Assembly (NCBI GenBank): GCA_017450605.1 | Contig: JAFSTG010000033.1 | Coordinates: forward strand, 1 to 41,420 | Length of the DNA stretch: 41,420 nt | Source: Paludibacteraceae bacterium | Lineage (GTDB): Bacteria; Bacteroidota; Bacteroidia; Bacteroidales; Paludibacteraceae | Direction: 5' to 3' | Shown here: piece after piece, positions 27,401-35,374 of the stretch | Layout of the letters: every line of letters starts with the position of its first letter | Numbering within the stretch: the first letter of the stretch is position 1 | Notes under the pieces: generated by a model | Told to the model about the DNA's origin: nothing | The model's database searches: none | The model's input: the letters and a program-made list of their open reading frames with translations, nothing else | Position numbers and translations under genes: made by a program

Positions 27401-27504
27401 TAAAAACCTCGTGCCAATTTCTTATGAGATACAATCTCAATTGGCTCTGATATCAAAAATACAGACAGAGATAAGGCATAAAGGATGAGTAGTGTGCGTT
27501 TCAT
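24472..27504 (-). CDS. Multidomain N-acetylmuramoyl-L-alanine amidase (Amidase_3)
   Basis: An exported, 1010-residue protein that probably cleaves the amide bond between MurNAc and L-Ala in peptidoglycan. Order: signal segment (1-20); propeller-like repeats with SADGNSIEYSSD and SPDKQKIVFN (about 35-205); Amidase_3 domain (about 255-475) with IYINPGHGGHD (His 263), FWESNANLD (Glu 289), LSIHSNAGG (His 344) and VISEGCMHDY (Glu 438), a complete zinc and catalytic set; a carboxypeptidase-regulatory-like beta domain; two Ig-like domains; a beta-rich part; and a tail RKIIYNNGIYILMPDG with YNTLG. The architecture is far larger than housekeeping amidases. It follows the SusC/SusD operon behind a hairpin and shares its tail with two of that operon's proteins, suggesting joint action. 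Confidence 0.88.
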   Translation of the reverse strand: MKRTLLILYALSLSVFLISEPIEIVSHKKLARGFYPILSADGNSIEYSSDENVWHNIAPIEGEVYVTNDELKLVLYNHGVRHELYPHGRDVNYVWASLSPDKQKIVFNTKYGTAVCDLQGKELSNLGRLHAPVWYGSNHIVGMCDEDDGDRYTASSIVIKSLDGSLVQTLTNPYEMGMYPSVNAQKGLIAYSTLNGAVNLLQIDKVVAEGFDTLRKATFEPFVPLLVESESLPESKRMLKPARAPKAMYTDFSQVKIYINPGHGGHDPDDRNIVIYPFRQGDPEGFWESNANLDKGLQLRKWLNELGMQTMMSRTTNTTADDRALSAIVAEANAYKADFMLSIHSNAGGPANYVLELYAGKDLDDTRIYADEKNKQTQQRSHDISTLIGNNLFENKITTWSTSKPRITGDKTFGRDAMGWSNGYGVLRNLSVPGVISEGCMHDYLPEAYRMMNMDYKWKESWYFMKTFCTYFLDYKLTEGVIAGQVRDSYNKMIFPVIKTIKNSRDELLPIDRAMVTLLKDGEEIGRYQTDTLYNGVFFFWNLAPGKYTVRVEADHYYTKETEVEVEANEITYQDMLVDMKRETRPYVLNYSPHVELEDSQEVAIPIVLNFNWDMLAEPTIEAFSITPEVEGTLVLENSQRTLRFTPAVAFEKGTEYTVRLDKSACHPDFNYSNTMADDFVFRFRTKNRAKLSVKQTYPLDGAENVDLEPTIMVLFDMKLDASSSKPQAITITDGSDYLYNPNARILRRNTVKSPYGSLRFDITEDSRLQPQTLYTVTIASTVRDTCNVPLLEPYSFSFTTKAQTKTIEAESVNTIDSIFFRYNAESSVGVKDATILADASKYTQGKASDAVGYVFFSENDDESLFLSPLDLTYIFVDSDTLLIDVYGDLSYNRMYAIFETEGDRHELELCDLDYSGWKTQALSLSNLPHAVEFQFTGLRIIRQNTLLSDKGTIYLDALRRAKGITSDLVNNHAHSSNSARKIIYNNGIYILMPDGSIYNTLGTKVKGKK

Positions 27505-27530
27505 CGTATCAGTGATTAAATATATAAAGC

Positions 27531-27576
27531 GATGGAATGGTGCTGCTCAAAAAAAGGATAGCCACACCATTCCATC
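27531..27576 (-). terminator. 12-bp hairpin between the SusC/SusD operon and the amidase gene
   Basis: GATGGAATGGTG (27531-27542) pairs exactly with CACCATTCCATC (27565-27576); the 22-nt loop holds a run of seven T on the minus strand. It is in the 88-base gap before the amidase, with a T-rich tail. No separate promoter for the amidase is visible in the short gap, so this may be a partial terminator that lowers rather than stops read-through. Confidence 0.65.
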
Positions 27577-27592
27577 TGTATTTATCAAACAA

Positions 27593-30178
27593 TTATCTTA
27601 CTTGGATGCCAAGAGGGGTATATTTTTCGTTATTTCGAATAATATAGATAGTCCCATTTTCAAGAACTTTCTTCACTTCTTCATTCGCATCGTTTTGAAC
27701 ACTGGTAAGTGCTGTAGTTTTACCATTGCTGAATGTATATGCACCATATCCATTCTCGCCTGTATAAACATAGAGATGAGCAATACCTTTTTCTTCGTCA
27801 ACAAGAACTGAAGGAGTGGCAGTACGGTAGCCGTTCGATTGTCCTCCCATTCCAATACCGGGGAACTCCCATAGTTGTTCCATATCATCGAATGCACGGA
27901 ACATATTCTTGCACTTATAAAGTACGAAAGTCGATTTCAGTCCGCCGGAGCCGTTGGTATTGTCGCCTGCCATTAGCAAGAAGTATTCGCCACCCATTTC
28001 AAACTCAATAAGTCCGTTATGACCGGTAGCACGAGCTTTGCCGTTAGAGCCGATAATTTGTGGTGAATCGCTTGTAAAATGTTCAAGCACATCACCATAA
28101 CCATCGAACAGCACAGGATAATCGCTAAATCCGTCAACATAGAATGTAATAGGTCCTTCGATGGGGTCGATCTCAATGGGGAAAATCTGAGGAGCGGTTC
28201 CGAAATTAGAGCCTATCGTCTCACTAAGGTCACAAGATATCTGACGTGTTTTGCCGTCCCACTCGCCATTCTTAATACGCCACCAATAAACCTCGCTTGC
28301 AGACGCAGCGGCTGCCATAATAACAGCATCTCCATTAATGTCTCCTTTCACACCACAAGCATCGAAGCGGATAGAATAGTCAGGATAATCTTCAAACATA
28401 GTGTTCGTGTTAACGAGCATACGACCTTCTCCTGTTTCAAGGTCGATGGTCCATACTTGCCATTCTGCTTTATTTGAAGTGGGCAAATTGCATAGTACAG
28501 CATGCCCTGCATCGTCAAGTTTAATATCTTGCATTGCTCCGAACACAAGTCCGGTAGTATCGGCCTTGCCGCCAAGTTTAAACACATTATCTGCAACATA
28601 CAAATCATCGAGCATAGTACCGGTCTCTGCATCTACCACTTTGAGTTTAATTTCAGTTGGTGCATTCTCATGGTTACGCCACGTGAAATACATCTTGCCG
28701 TTATACTGAATCCATGCGCGGCACCACATCGGTTTCTCATTCGGGCGGTTAGATGTGTAGTTGTTAAGTGTAACTGCATATAGCCAATCATTGCTCAGCG
28801 AATAGGTCTTTTCGCCTATTGTTACCTTTTCGTAAACAGAGGGATCTTTACCTGCTGTAGCTGCCTTTGTAAAGTTCTCTGCATCGCCTAAGAAATAAAA
28901 TACTCCATCGCTGTAACCTACCACTACGATAGCATCTATTTTTATACCCGGCGAGAAATTATTCTGATCGAGTTTAACGTCAATACACTGTATGGTATCG
29001 GTAACATCGGTAAGCAATGCATCGCCATTGTCAGCGTAACCGCATAGTTTCACACCCTCGAGTTGAACGAGAAGGTTCATATTATGCGATTGTGCACCAC
29101 CATCGACTATATCTGCAATGAAAGTAGCAGTTGCTATTGCGGGTTTACCTTTTATTGACTCACGGACTACCGGATTACTAACCACTGCTACTCCACCTCG
29201 CATTGCCACCGTACCTGCCACTACTATCTGATCGTTAACACTAACATTCGGTGTTTCGTTCATCACTACCACTATCGCACCTGTTTCATCTTGTATATAT
29301 ACATCGTTGCCGTGGATAAAAGTAACCGTACCTTGAGTAGTGGTATCGGTGCCGATTTCTAATTGTCCGAATTCCTTCGTTGTGGGTATATAATCTCCGA
29401 AGCGGGCATATAGTTTAACATCTCCCGAACCGCTTATCTCAGTGCGACGCTCAAGACGCATTGCCGCATCAGCATACCAGCCAAGGAAACTCTCGCCTTC
29501 TTTATATGGCAGAGCATTAGAGAGCGACACCACCTCGCCTTCGCCATATTGAGCGGGACCATCAAAGCCATGTTTCCAAGCCGGCTGGAAAGCCTTCAAT
29601 TGTCCTGCAAGCACATAGTTATTAGTATGGCGATAGTCGGTAAGCGACGGAGAACCGAAGAAGAAACCTGCCACCTCGTGGCGCCATAATGCCTCTTGCT
29701 CTGTTTCTGATGCCTGACCTGCATGAGTTCCATCGTAACCATCAGCCACAACACCCCATTTCTTTTCCGCACCTGCCGTCTTCACACGGGTAGAATCGAT
29801 ATAGTCGTGCAGCCACATCCACTTGTCCTGAGAAAGTAACACTCCCAACTGAAGGGTTGTAGCATACGTTGTGTTCATGATAACTGTTGATGTTACTTCG
29901 ACGCCCTGAGCATCTTCAAGCAATGCCCAACGATTTTTCACCATATCCCATACATACACTGTTCCCAACGAATCTTTAGCCCAATCTTTCCACGCTGAGT
30001 TAACCATACTGGGAAACGTTTCCTTATACTCCTCCATTAGAGAGAGAAGCATTTCAGCCTTGTTCTTCCAACCATACTGGTTGGTCACACCGCCATTCAA
30101 CTCGTAGGTAATAGTACCTTGAGCGAACGACATAATACTGATTGCCAAAACTGCAAACAAAATAGTAAGTTTTCTCAT
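27593..30178 (-). CDS. Secreted InlB-repeat / OB-fold / propeller protein (DUF4623-like)
   Basis: An exported 861-residue protein, last of the SusC/SusD operon. Signal peptide (LTILFAVLAISIMSFAQ). Residues about 20-265 contain two pieces like InlB/Flg_new repeats (ITYELNGGVTNQYGW; later SFLGWYADAAM and VKLYARFG). About 270-420 looks like an OB-fold domain (GTVTFIHGNDVYIQDETG, with VNDQIVVAGTV). About 440-835 is a repeat-rich beta region resembling a propeller, possibly DUF4623, with WCRAWIQYNGKMYFTW. The tail KKVLENGTIYIIRNNEKY with LGIQV matches the tails of the amidase and the GHL10 protein. No catalytic motif seen; a glycan-binding or adhesive role is inferred from its operon. Confidence 0.72.
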   Translation of the reverse strand: MRKLTILFAVLAISIMSFAQGTITYELNGGVTNQYGWKNKAEMLLSLMEEYKETFPSMVNSAWKDWAKDSLGTVYVWDMVKNRWALLEDAQGVEVTSTVIMNTTYATTLQLGVLLSQDKWMWLHDYIDSTRVKTAGAEKKWGVVADGYDGTHAGQASETEQEALWRHEVAGFFFGSPSLTDYRHTNNYVLAGQLKAFQPAWKHGFDGPAQYGEGEVVSLSNALPYKEGESFLGWYADAAMRLERRTEISGSGDVKLYARFGDYIPTTKEFGQLEIGTDTTTQGTVTFIHGNDVYIQDETGAIVVVMNETPNVSVNDQIVVAGTVAMRGGVAVVSNPVVRESIKGKPAIATATFIADIVDGGAQSHNMNLLVQLEGVKLCGYADNGDALLTDVTDTIQCIDVKLDQNNFSPGIKIDAIVVVGYSDGVFYFLGDAENFTKAATAGKDPSVYEKVTIGEKTYSLSNDWLYAVTLNNYTSNRPNEKPMWCRAWIQYNGKMYFTWRNHENAPTEIKLKVVDAETGTMLDDLYVADNVFKLGGKADTTGLVFGAMQDIKLDDAGHAVLCNLPTSNKAEWQVWTIDLETGEGRMLVNTNTMFEDYPDYSIRFDACGVKGDINGDAVIMAAAASASEVYWWRIKNGEWDGKTRQISCDLSETIGSNFGTAPQIFPIEIDPIEGPITFYVDGFSDYPVLFDGYGDVLEHFTSDSPQIIGSNGKARATGHNGLIEFEMGGEYFLLMAGDNTNGSGGLKSTFVLYKCKNMFRAFDDMEQLWEFPGIGMGGQSNGYRTATPSVLVDEEKGIAHLYVYTGENGYGAYTFSNGKTTALTSVQNDANEEVKKVLENGTIYIIRNNEKYTPLGIQVR

Positions 30179-30195
30179 AATAATTAGAATTTAGT

Positions 30196-32775
30196 TTATA
30201 ATGATGTTATTTGTCCTAAAGCATTATACACTTTACCATCGGGTAATATAATGTATAGTTGCCCGTTACGCATTACCTTTCGGGCAACGGCATTATGTGT
30301 TTTTATATCTACAACCGCCGAAGAAAGCGAGCATACCACATGCACTGTTTCCGACCACTCGGTCTGACCGTCTTCAGTCTTAGCAAATGCTCGCAAGTAC
30401 CAATCGCCATCAGTTAGTTGATCGAATTCAGCAACGAAAACATTAGCATCGGTATTCACTCGCTTGCTATAGCGAGACGGGAACTCGTCGTACTGCGACA
30501 ATTCAATACGAAAGCCGTTATTGGGTTGAGACTGTAATTCAACCTTTAGTATGTCAGTCGATATAATCTGCCCGTCGGCGGGCGATATGATAGCAGGCAC
30601 AGGAATATCAACTTTCATCACTGTGAACGATGAAACAGGTGTTAGTACCTCTCGGTCGGCTATAGTTGCACGCACACGCACATAATAAGTCTTGCCATAT
30701 AACAATATGTTCTCTGCTACTTGCAGCGAATTGGTTTCAACAGTTGCTGAATATACCAAATCCTGCTGACGGAACAAACTATTATCGGCTATCTGGCAAT
30801 AAAAGATTGCTCCTTCTATCATATCCCATTCTATAACAGGTGCTTCTTCTACATCCACCGCACCATTTGCGGGTGATGTAACAGAAAACATACGACCTGT
30901 GAAATATTCAGGTTCCGACCATGCACTTTGTGCTCCTACAGCATAAGCACGCACACGCCACCAGTACGAAGTTGAGCCATCTATATTGCTATAAGGCTGA
31001 GTTGAAAAAGAGTTGACGGAAGTAGTCTGCGTGAGCAGTATTTGCTCGAATTGGGCATCCGCTGCTATCTGAATCATATATCCGGTAGCACCCTCCACCT
31101 TCGACCAACTGAGAGTTGCCGGTAGCAATACCGACTCGCCATCTACAGGCGATTCGAGTATTGGTGTATTTATTGATATTGACATTTCCCCCAAACGAGC
31201 AGGAGCATACTCATATCCATAACGGTCAACCACAGTAACTAAAACAGCATAATCATCGGTTGTTATTGAGGAAGGCAAAGTGAACGTTGTCGAGTAGGTC
31301 AGACCAATAAGATAGGGTGAACTAAGCGAATTAACTGATTCCAACTCGTCGATGGGAACGCAATACACAGCATAGCGCACATTATCATCGGGATATACCC
31401 ACTGAAGTACGTTACCCTCAAGTTGCAGGTTATTCACAACACCCTGCTCAGCAGGTGCATACCATGTCATTGCAGGAGTAAGTGCAGGATGAATGAATGC
31501 CTTCTGCACTAAATTGTTAACAAAATTTGTTGTTGTGCGGAAAGGTTTGTCGGAAAAAAATACCGATCCGGGAGCACCATCTCTTGATGAGGCACGATTG
31601 ATATTTATCTGGTCGATAATCTCTTGCGCATAAAACTGCACTTCTTCTGTTTGTTCTGTTACATTTCGGCGATTGAATGCTGCTTGCTCTATCGTTGACA
31701 GACCTTTCGGCATGTGACGTGGAGCATTATTACTGCCCTGCAGATTCGACAGTGACTGACTTATATATGCATGTCTGCCAAAGTGGTGTGCCATTTCCGA
31801 CCACCATGGTGTTATCTGTGCATAGTCGGCTGCCGAACCGATTGTCCAATACACTTGCGGTGCCATATAGTCGATAGTATGCTCTTCGTACCACGCTAAC
31901 GGGTCGGAATATATTCCACTATACTGCCAATCGCTACCTATCGGACATGGATTAACTCCATGCTTTGCTGCAACGGCACGATCGGTGGCAGCTACTCCGG
32001 CAGGTCCTATACCAAACTTACACCACGGCTTGATGGCTTTAATCGCCGCATAAACTTCTGCCACCATCTTATTAACATTTTGCCGACGCCAATCGCCAAG
32101 ACTCAGCCCATCAGGATTATAAGCCTCATACTGTGCTGCATCCTCAGAAGCATCGGTACCACTAACATAAAAGTAGTCGTCGAACAATATGCCGTCAACA
32201 TCGTAGTTGCGCACTATTTCTTCAACCACACGTACTATCTGCTCTCTAACCTCAGGTATGCCGGGATTAAGTATGGTATATCCGTTAGAAGCAGTCATTA
32301 TCCAATCAGGATGAGTATTAGAATAGTCGGTTGGCAAAGTACCATACGTCGATTCACCAGTCGAATAGCGATATGGGTTCACCCATGCATGTAATTCCAA
32401 TCCCCGTTTATGAGCTTGCTCAACGGCATACTCAAGAGGGTCGTAAGTAGGTTCAGCTCCACGTGTACCGGTTAGAAACTGACTCCATGGCTCGTATGAG
32501 GATTTGTAAAAAGCATCACTCATTGTTCTTACCTGAAAACAACAGGCATTCATATTAGCCTTTACATATCTGTCCATCAGTCTGGCTAAAAAATCCTGTT
32601 GCGAACGCGCTACTGCAGCGGTATTACCTGTCTGATTAGGCCAGTCGATAGCCCATACTGTGGTAAGCCACACACTGCGAAACTCGCGCTTGGGTGAATC
32701 TTGGGCATACATTGACATTGCAGGCGCAAGCATTAACAACATCGGCAATATTAGAAAGTTAAATATGCGTTTCAT
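30196..32775 (-). CDS. GHL10 (DUF187) glycoside-hydrolase-like protein with Fn3-type domains
   Basis: An exported 859-residue protein. After a signal peptide (about 1-24) comes a GHL10 TIM-barrel domain (about 29-420), with REFRSVWLTTVWAIDWP, the LELHAWVNPYRYS strand and YDVDGILFDDYFY (Asp 199/200, likely catalytic-region acids). About 430-520 is a linker Fn3-like domain, followed by two more Fn3/Ig-like modules starting NTPILESPVDG and SVTSPANGAVD, and a final beta domain. The C-terminal tail RKVMRNGQLYIILPDG with YNALG matches two neighbours. Activity of most GHL10 proteins is not established; some act on bacterial cell-wall glycans. Its ATG overlaps the stop of the preceding gene by one base (TAATG), so translation is coupled. 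Confidence 0.85.
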   Translation of the reverse strand: MKRIFNFLILPMLLMLAPAMSMYAQDSPKREFRSVWLTTVWAIDWPNQTGNTAAVARSQQDFLARLMDRYVKANMNACCFQVRTMSDAFYKSSYEPWSQFLTGTRGAEPTYDPLEYAVEQAHKRGLELHAWVNPYRYSTGESTYGTLPTDYSNTHPDWIMTASNGYTILNPGIPEVREQIVRVVEEIVRNYDVDGILFDDYFYVSGTDASEDAAQYEAYNPDGLSLGDWRRQNVNKMVAEVYAAIKAIKPWCKFGIGPAGVAATDRAVAAKHGVNPCPIGSDWQYSGIYSDPLAWYEEHTIDYMAPQVYWTIGSAADYAQITPWWSEMAHHFGRHAYISQSLSNLQGSNNAPRHMPKGLSTIEQAAFNRRNVTEQTEEVQFYAQEIIDQININRASSRDGAPGSVFFSDKPFRTTTNFVNNLVQKAFIHPALTPAMTWYAPAEQGVVNNLQLEGNVLQWVYPDDNVRYAVYCVPIDELESVNSLSSPYLIGLTYSTTFTLPSSITTDDYAVLVTVVDRYGYEYAPARLGEMSISINTPILESPVDGESVLLPATLSWSKVEGATGYMIQIAADAQFEQILLTQTTSVNSFSTQPYSNIDGSTSYWWRVRAYAVGAQSAWSEPEYFTGRMFSVTSPANGAVDVEEAPVIEWDMIEGAIFYCQIADNSLFRQQDLVYSATVETNSLQVAENILLYGKTYYVRVRATIADREVLTPVSSFTVMKVDIPVPAIISPADGQIISTDILKVELQSQPNNGFRIELSQYDEFPSRYSKRVNTDANVFVAEFDQLTDGDWYLRAFAKTEDGQTEWSETVHVVCSLSSAVVDIKTHNAVARKVMRNGQLYIILPDGKVYNALGQITSL

Positions 32776-34457
32776 TAAAATAACTTGCTTGGAGTATTAT
32801 TTATTACAACACCGTAAATCAGTACGTCATCTATCACGTGCTGAAGATTGCCGGTTGTTGCATTATATCTTACCAGTCCGGATTTAACTTCGTTCCCCGA
32901 GCGATAGCCGAAATACACATCGCCGGTAGCCTCATCGAGGGCCAATTGGCAAATACCTATAAATTCGCCACTTGAGCCTTCACCTTTGCCGGCTTCTACA
33001 ATAGGTTCTACTATCTTACCGTCGCCAAATTTGAGCATGTATCCTGCCACAGCAGAAGCATCACCGGCGGCTTCAACCTGTTCGATAGTGCTGGCATAGA
33101 TACCTGCATTCATATCGTAGATGGTATAGAAGAGGCGGTCGCGCTGCTCATCATAGACAAATGCTTTGCATTGTGAACCTTCCAACAACGGGCCGGCAGC
33201 CGGCACAGGGTCGGCATCTGTAACAGCATGATCTAAACGCTCATTATCAGCAAATCGCCATATCCCGTTCCCATTGTAAGTTTTTGCCCAGTACCAAAGA
33301 CCTTTAACCTGTGCAAGACAACCGGTTATAGCACCATAACTTAAGCCTCGTCCATAGTATCCTAAGTAGTTGTTTTGAATATAGTAAGGGAACTTCGACG
33401 AAGACCATGTCTCGTTACGTGTAGAAAGCGGAATATTGATAACTCCTGTATTTCGGTCGGAATAAAACAATTCCTGACCTACAATGCAACCATAGAAGGG
33501 GTCTTGAAAAGCAGGTCCACCCACATTGGTTATCATCGTTTCAATTGATGAGGCGTCTTTGGCTATAACTGTTATCTTTCCGTCACCGAGTACTCCGTTT
33601 TCGTCGTTTACATAATTAAATTGCTGACCTGCATCAAGCACGTAAAGCGATTCGCCTTTAAACAACAAGTTGAAAGGATGCGAACCCGACGATACACCCA
33701 AATCATAAGGGTCGATGGCTATACCTGCTGCAGTGCCATCATATAGCTTAAGAGCCATTAAATTCCCCTCTTTGACTGCATAGTAGAGGGTTGGGGCTTC
33801 CACGTCGAGTGCCACTTGCACATTCTTTTTCACTGTTTCCAATGCACGCCATTCGTTTGCATCGGCATGCCCCATAAGAACTTGCAATCTTACAGTTTGC
33901 GAACCTACACGCGAGAATTTCACTCTGCCTGGGTCGCGTCCTTCATAGGTATCAACCGACTCGTTATTTTCGTTGGTAGTGCCGGCAGGGAATGTCCATT
34001 GAAAAATAGCATCAAGATTATCAGGATTAGGTAATTCCACTTCGAAACTTACAAGCGACGTCTTAACCTCGCATATCGAATCATCAGAGACGATGGTAAC
34101 GATAGGTTTGATATCAGATATCATTATCATATTCGATTTCTCTCCTCCATTGGCCTTTGCCGTTACTCGGAAATTGCCGAATTGTTCGTATTTATGATAT
34201 ACCGTGTCGCCTGTAACTTGGGGTGTACCATCGCCGAAATCCCACACACAATCAGATGCAAGACTCACTGTAGGATAGAACTTTATTGTTGCACCCACAT
34301 AGTAGTCCAACTGATAAGTGTTATCAGCCACCTGATAGGTAAAATCGATTGTCGGCAGGGGAAAAGTCTCTTCCGTTATTCGATGCTCGCGGCAAGCCTG
34401 CAAAGAGAACAAAAGTCCTACAGATAATATGCAAATACTTCTTTTCATAATCATCAC
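32775..34457 (-). CDS. PKD-domain lipoprotein of the SusC/SusD operon
   Basis: A 560-residue lipoprotein (SLQAC, Cys 22), probably surface-exposed. About residues 35-115 form a PKD domain with CVWDFGDGTPQVTG, then HKYEQFGNFRVTAKA, the classical signature. A second PKD-like sandwich follows, and about 230-560 is a beta-propeller-like region with repeated units such as ESLYVLDAGQQF, GQELFYSDRNTG and GLWYWAKTYNG. Such lipoproteins in SusC/SusD operons usually bind glycan at the cell surface; here that is inferred. Starts MMIMKRS; the Met at residue 4 is an alternative. Six bases after the upstream gene; its stop overlaps the GHL10 start. Confidence 0.8.
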   Translation of the reverse strand: MMIMKRSICILSVGLLFSLQACREHRITEETFPLPTIDFTYQVADNTYQLDYYVGATIKFYPTVSLASDCVWDFGDGTPQVTGDTVYHKYEQFGNFRVTAKANGGEKSNMIMISDIKPIVTIVSDDSICEVKTSLVSFEVELPNPDNLDAIFQWTFPAGTTNENNESVDTYEGRDPGRVKFSRVGSQTVRLQVLMGHADANEWRALETVKKNVQVALDVEAPTLYYAVKEGNLMALKLYDGTAAGIAIDPYDLGVSSGSHPFNLLFKGESLYVLDAGQQFNYVNDENGVLGDGKITVIAKDASSIETMITNVGGPAFQDPFYGCIVGQELFYSDRNTGVINIPLSTRNETWSSSKFPYYIQNNYLGYYGRGLSYGAITGCLAQVKGLWYWAKTYNGNGIWRFADNERLDHAVTDADPVPAAGPLLEGSQCKAFVYDEQRDRLFYTIYDMNAGIYASTIEQVEAAGDASAVAGYMLKFGDGKIVEPIVEAGKGEGSSGEFIGICQLALDEATGDVYFGYRSGNEVKSGLVRYNATTGNLQHVIDDVLIYGVVINNTPSKLF

Positions 34458-34463
34458 AAAGTG

Positions 34464-35336
34464 TTAATTAAGTGTTATTGTTTGTTTCAGAGCCAAACCT
34501 GCTGTTTTCTCCGTATCGAGACACTTTAGTTGGGCATCCAACTGGTATGATTTCTCATAAGAAATACTATACTTATCGGTATGCAACGATGATATAATAT
34601 CGGCAAAATCGAACGTAAGGAACAAAGAATCAAGTGGTGCCGGTATCACATGATCAACAAAATGACTATAATCGGTGTCAGATACATCGTCGTGGGATTT
34701 AGTTGTATATGGAGTAAAATATTTAACACGATACTTATATCGAATATCAGAAGTATCGGCAGAGGTGAATAATTTATTGAAGTCTTTCCATGCATCGTCA
34801 GGATTAGCAATCAGGGTATGATAGAGACTATCCTTAAAATGTTGCATAAAATCGTCGCCGAAATACTTCACTACATTTGTCGAATCGAACTCAGCATCAC
34901 TCCATGCCACTTTACTGAGCACATTACTTGTGGGGAATACAGCGGCAAACTTATAAGCACGTTCTTTCTCATTCCAATAACTTTCGTTGTGGTCGTAACG
35001 AGTTATCAATTGCGACTTACGCCTTTCGGTTGTCAGATTCGAGGCTACCGTGTAAGCCTTAGAGGTAACCCAAGGAGCCGATACATTCTTTTTCTCAGTT
35101 TCCACAACATTATACCACACTTCCAAATGCGAAATAGCAACATCAGATGTAGTGTAATATTGTGCGTCGAACGACACATCCTGACCTGCACTTACCGTTG
35201 TAGAAGCTATTGACCAATACACATGTGGGGCCATCTTGCCCACAAACACTAACTCGTCGAGTTTGTCGTGTTTATCGCAACTGCTCAACACACACAGCAC
35301 GACTGCCGATAATATAACTCTCAGTGTTTTCATCAT
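34464..35336 (-). CDS. Unknown SusE-position lipoprotein
   Basis: A 290-residue lipoprotein (VLSSC, Cys 20) encoded directly after susD, the place where surface glycan-binding SusE/F-like proteins usually lie. The sequence is not recognised as SusE/F by motif. The first part (about 40-130) looks like an Ig-like beta sandwich (YWSIASTTVSAGQDVSFDAQ and VAISHLEVWYN); the middle is helix-rich and charged (YFGDDFMQHFKDSLYHTL), and the end returns to beta strands. No catalytic motif. A role in binding the operon's substrate at the cell surface is inferred from position only. Confidence 0.7.
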   Translation of the reverse strand: MMKTLRVILSAVVLCVLSSCDKHDKLDELVFVGKMAPHVYWSIASTTVSAGQDVSFDAQYYTTSDVAISHLEVWYNVVETEKKNVSAPWVTSKAYTVASNLTTERRKSQLITRYDHNESYWNEKERAYKFAAVFPTSNVLSKVAWSDAEFDSTNVVKYFGDDFMQHFKDSLYHTLIANPDDAWKDFNKLFTSADTSDIRYKYRVKYFTPYTTKSHDDVSDTDYSHFVDHVIPAPLDSLFLTFDFADIISSLHTDKYSISYEKSYQLDAQLKCLDTEKTAGLALKQTITLN

Positions 35337-35374
35337 ATCGCTTTTTTATCAATAATTGTTATTCATTAAAAGGT

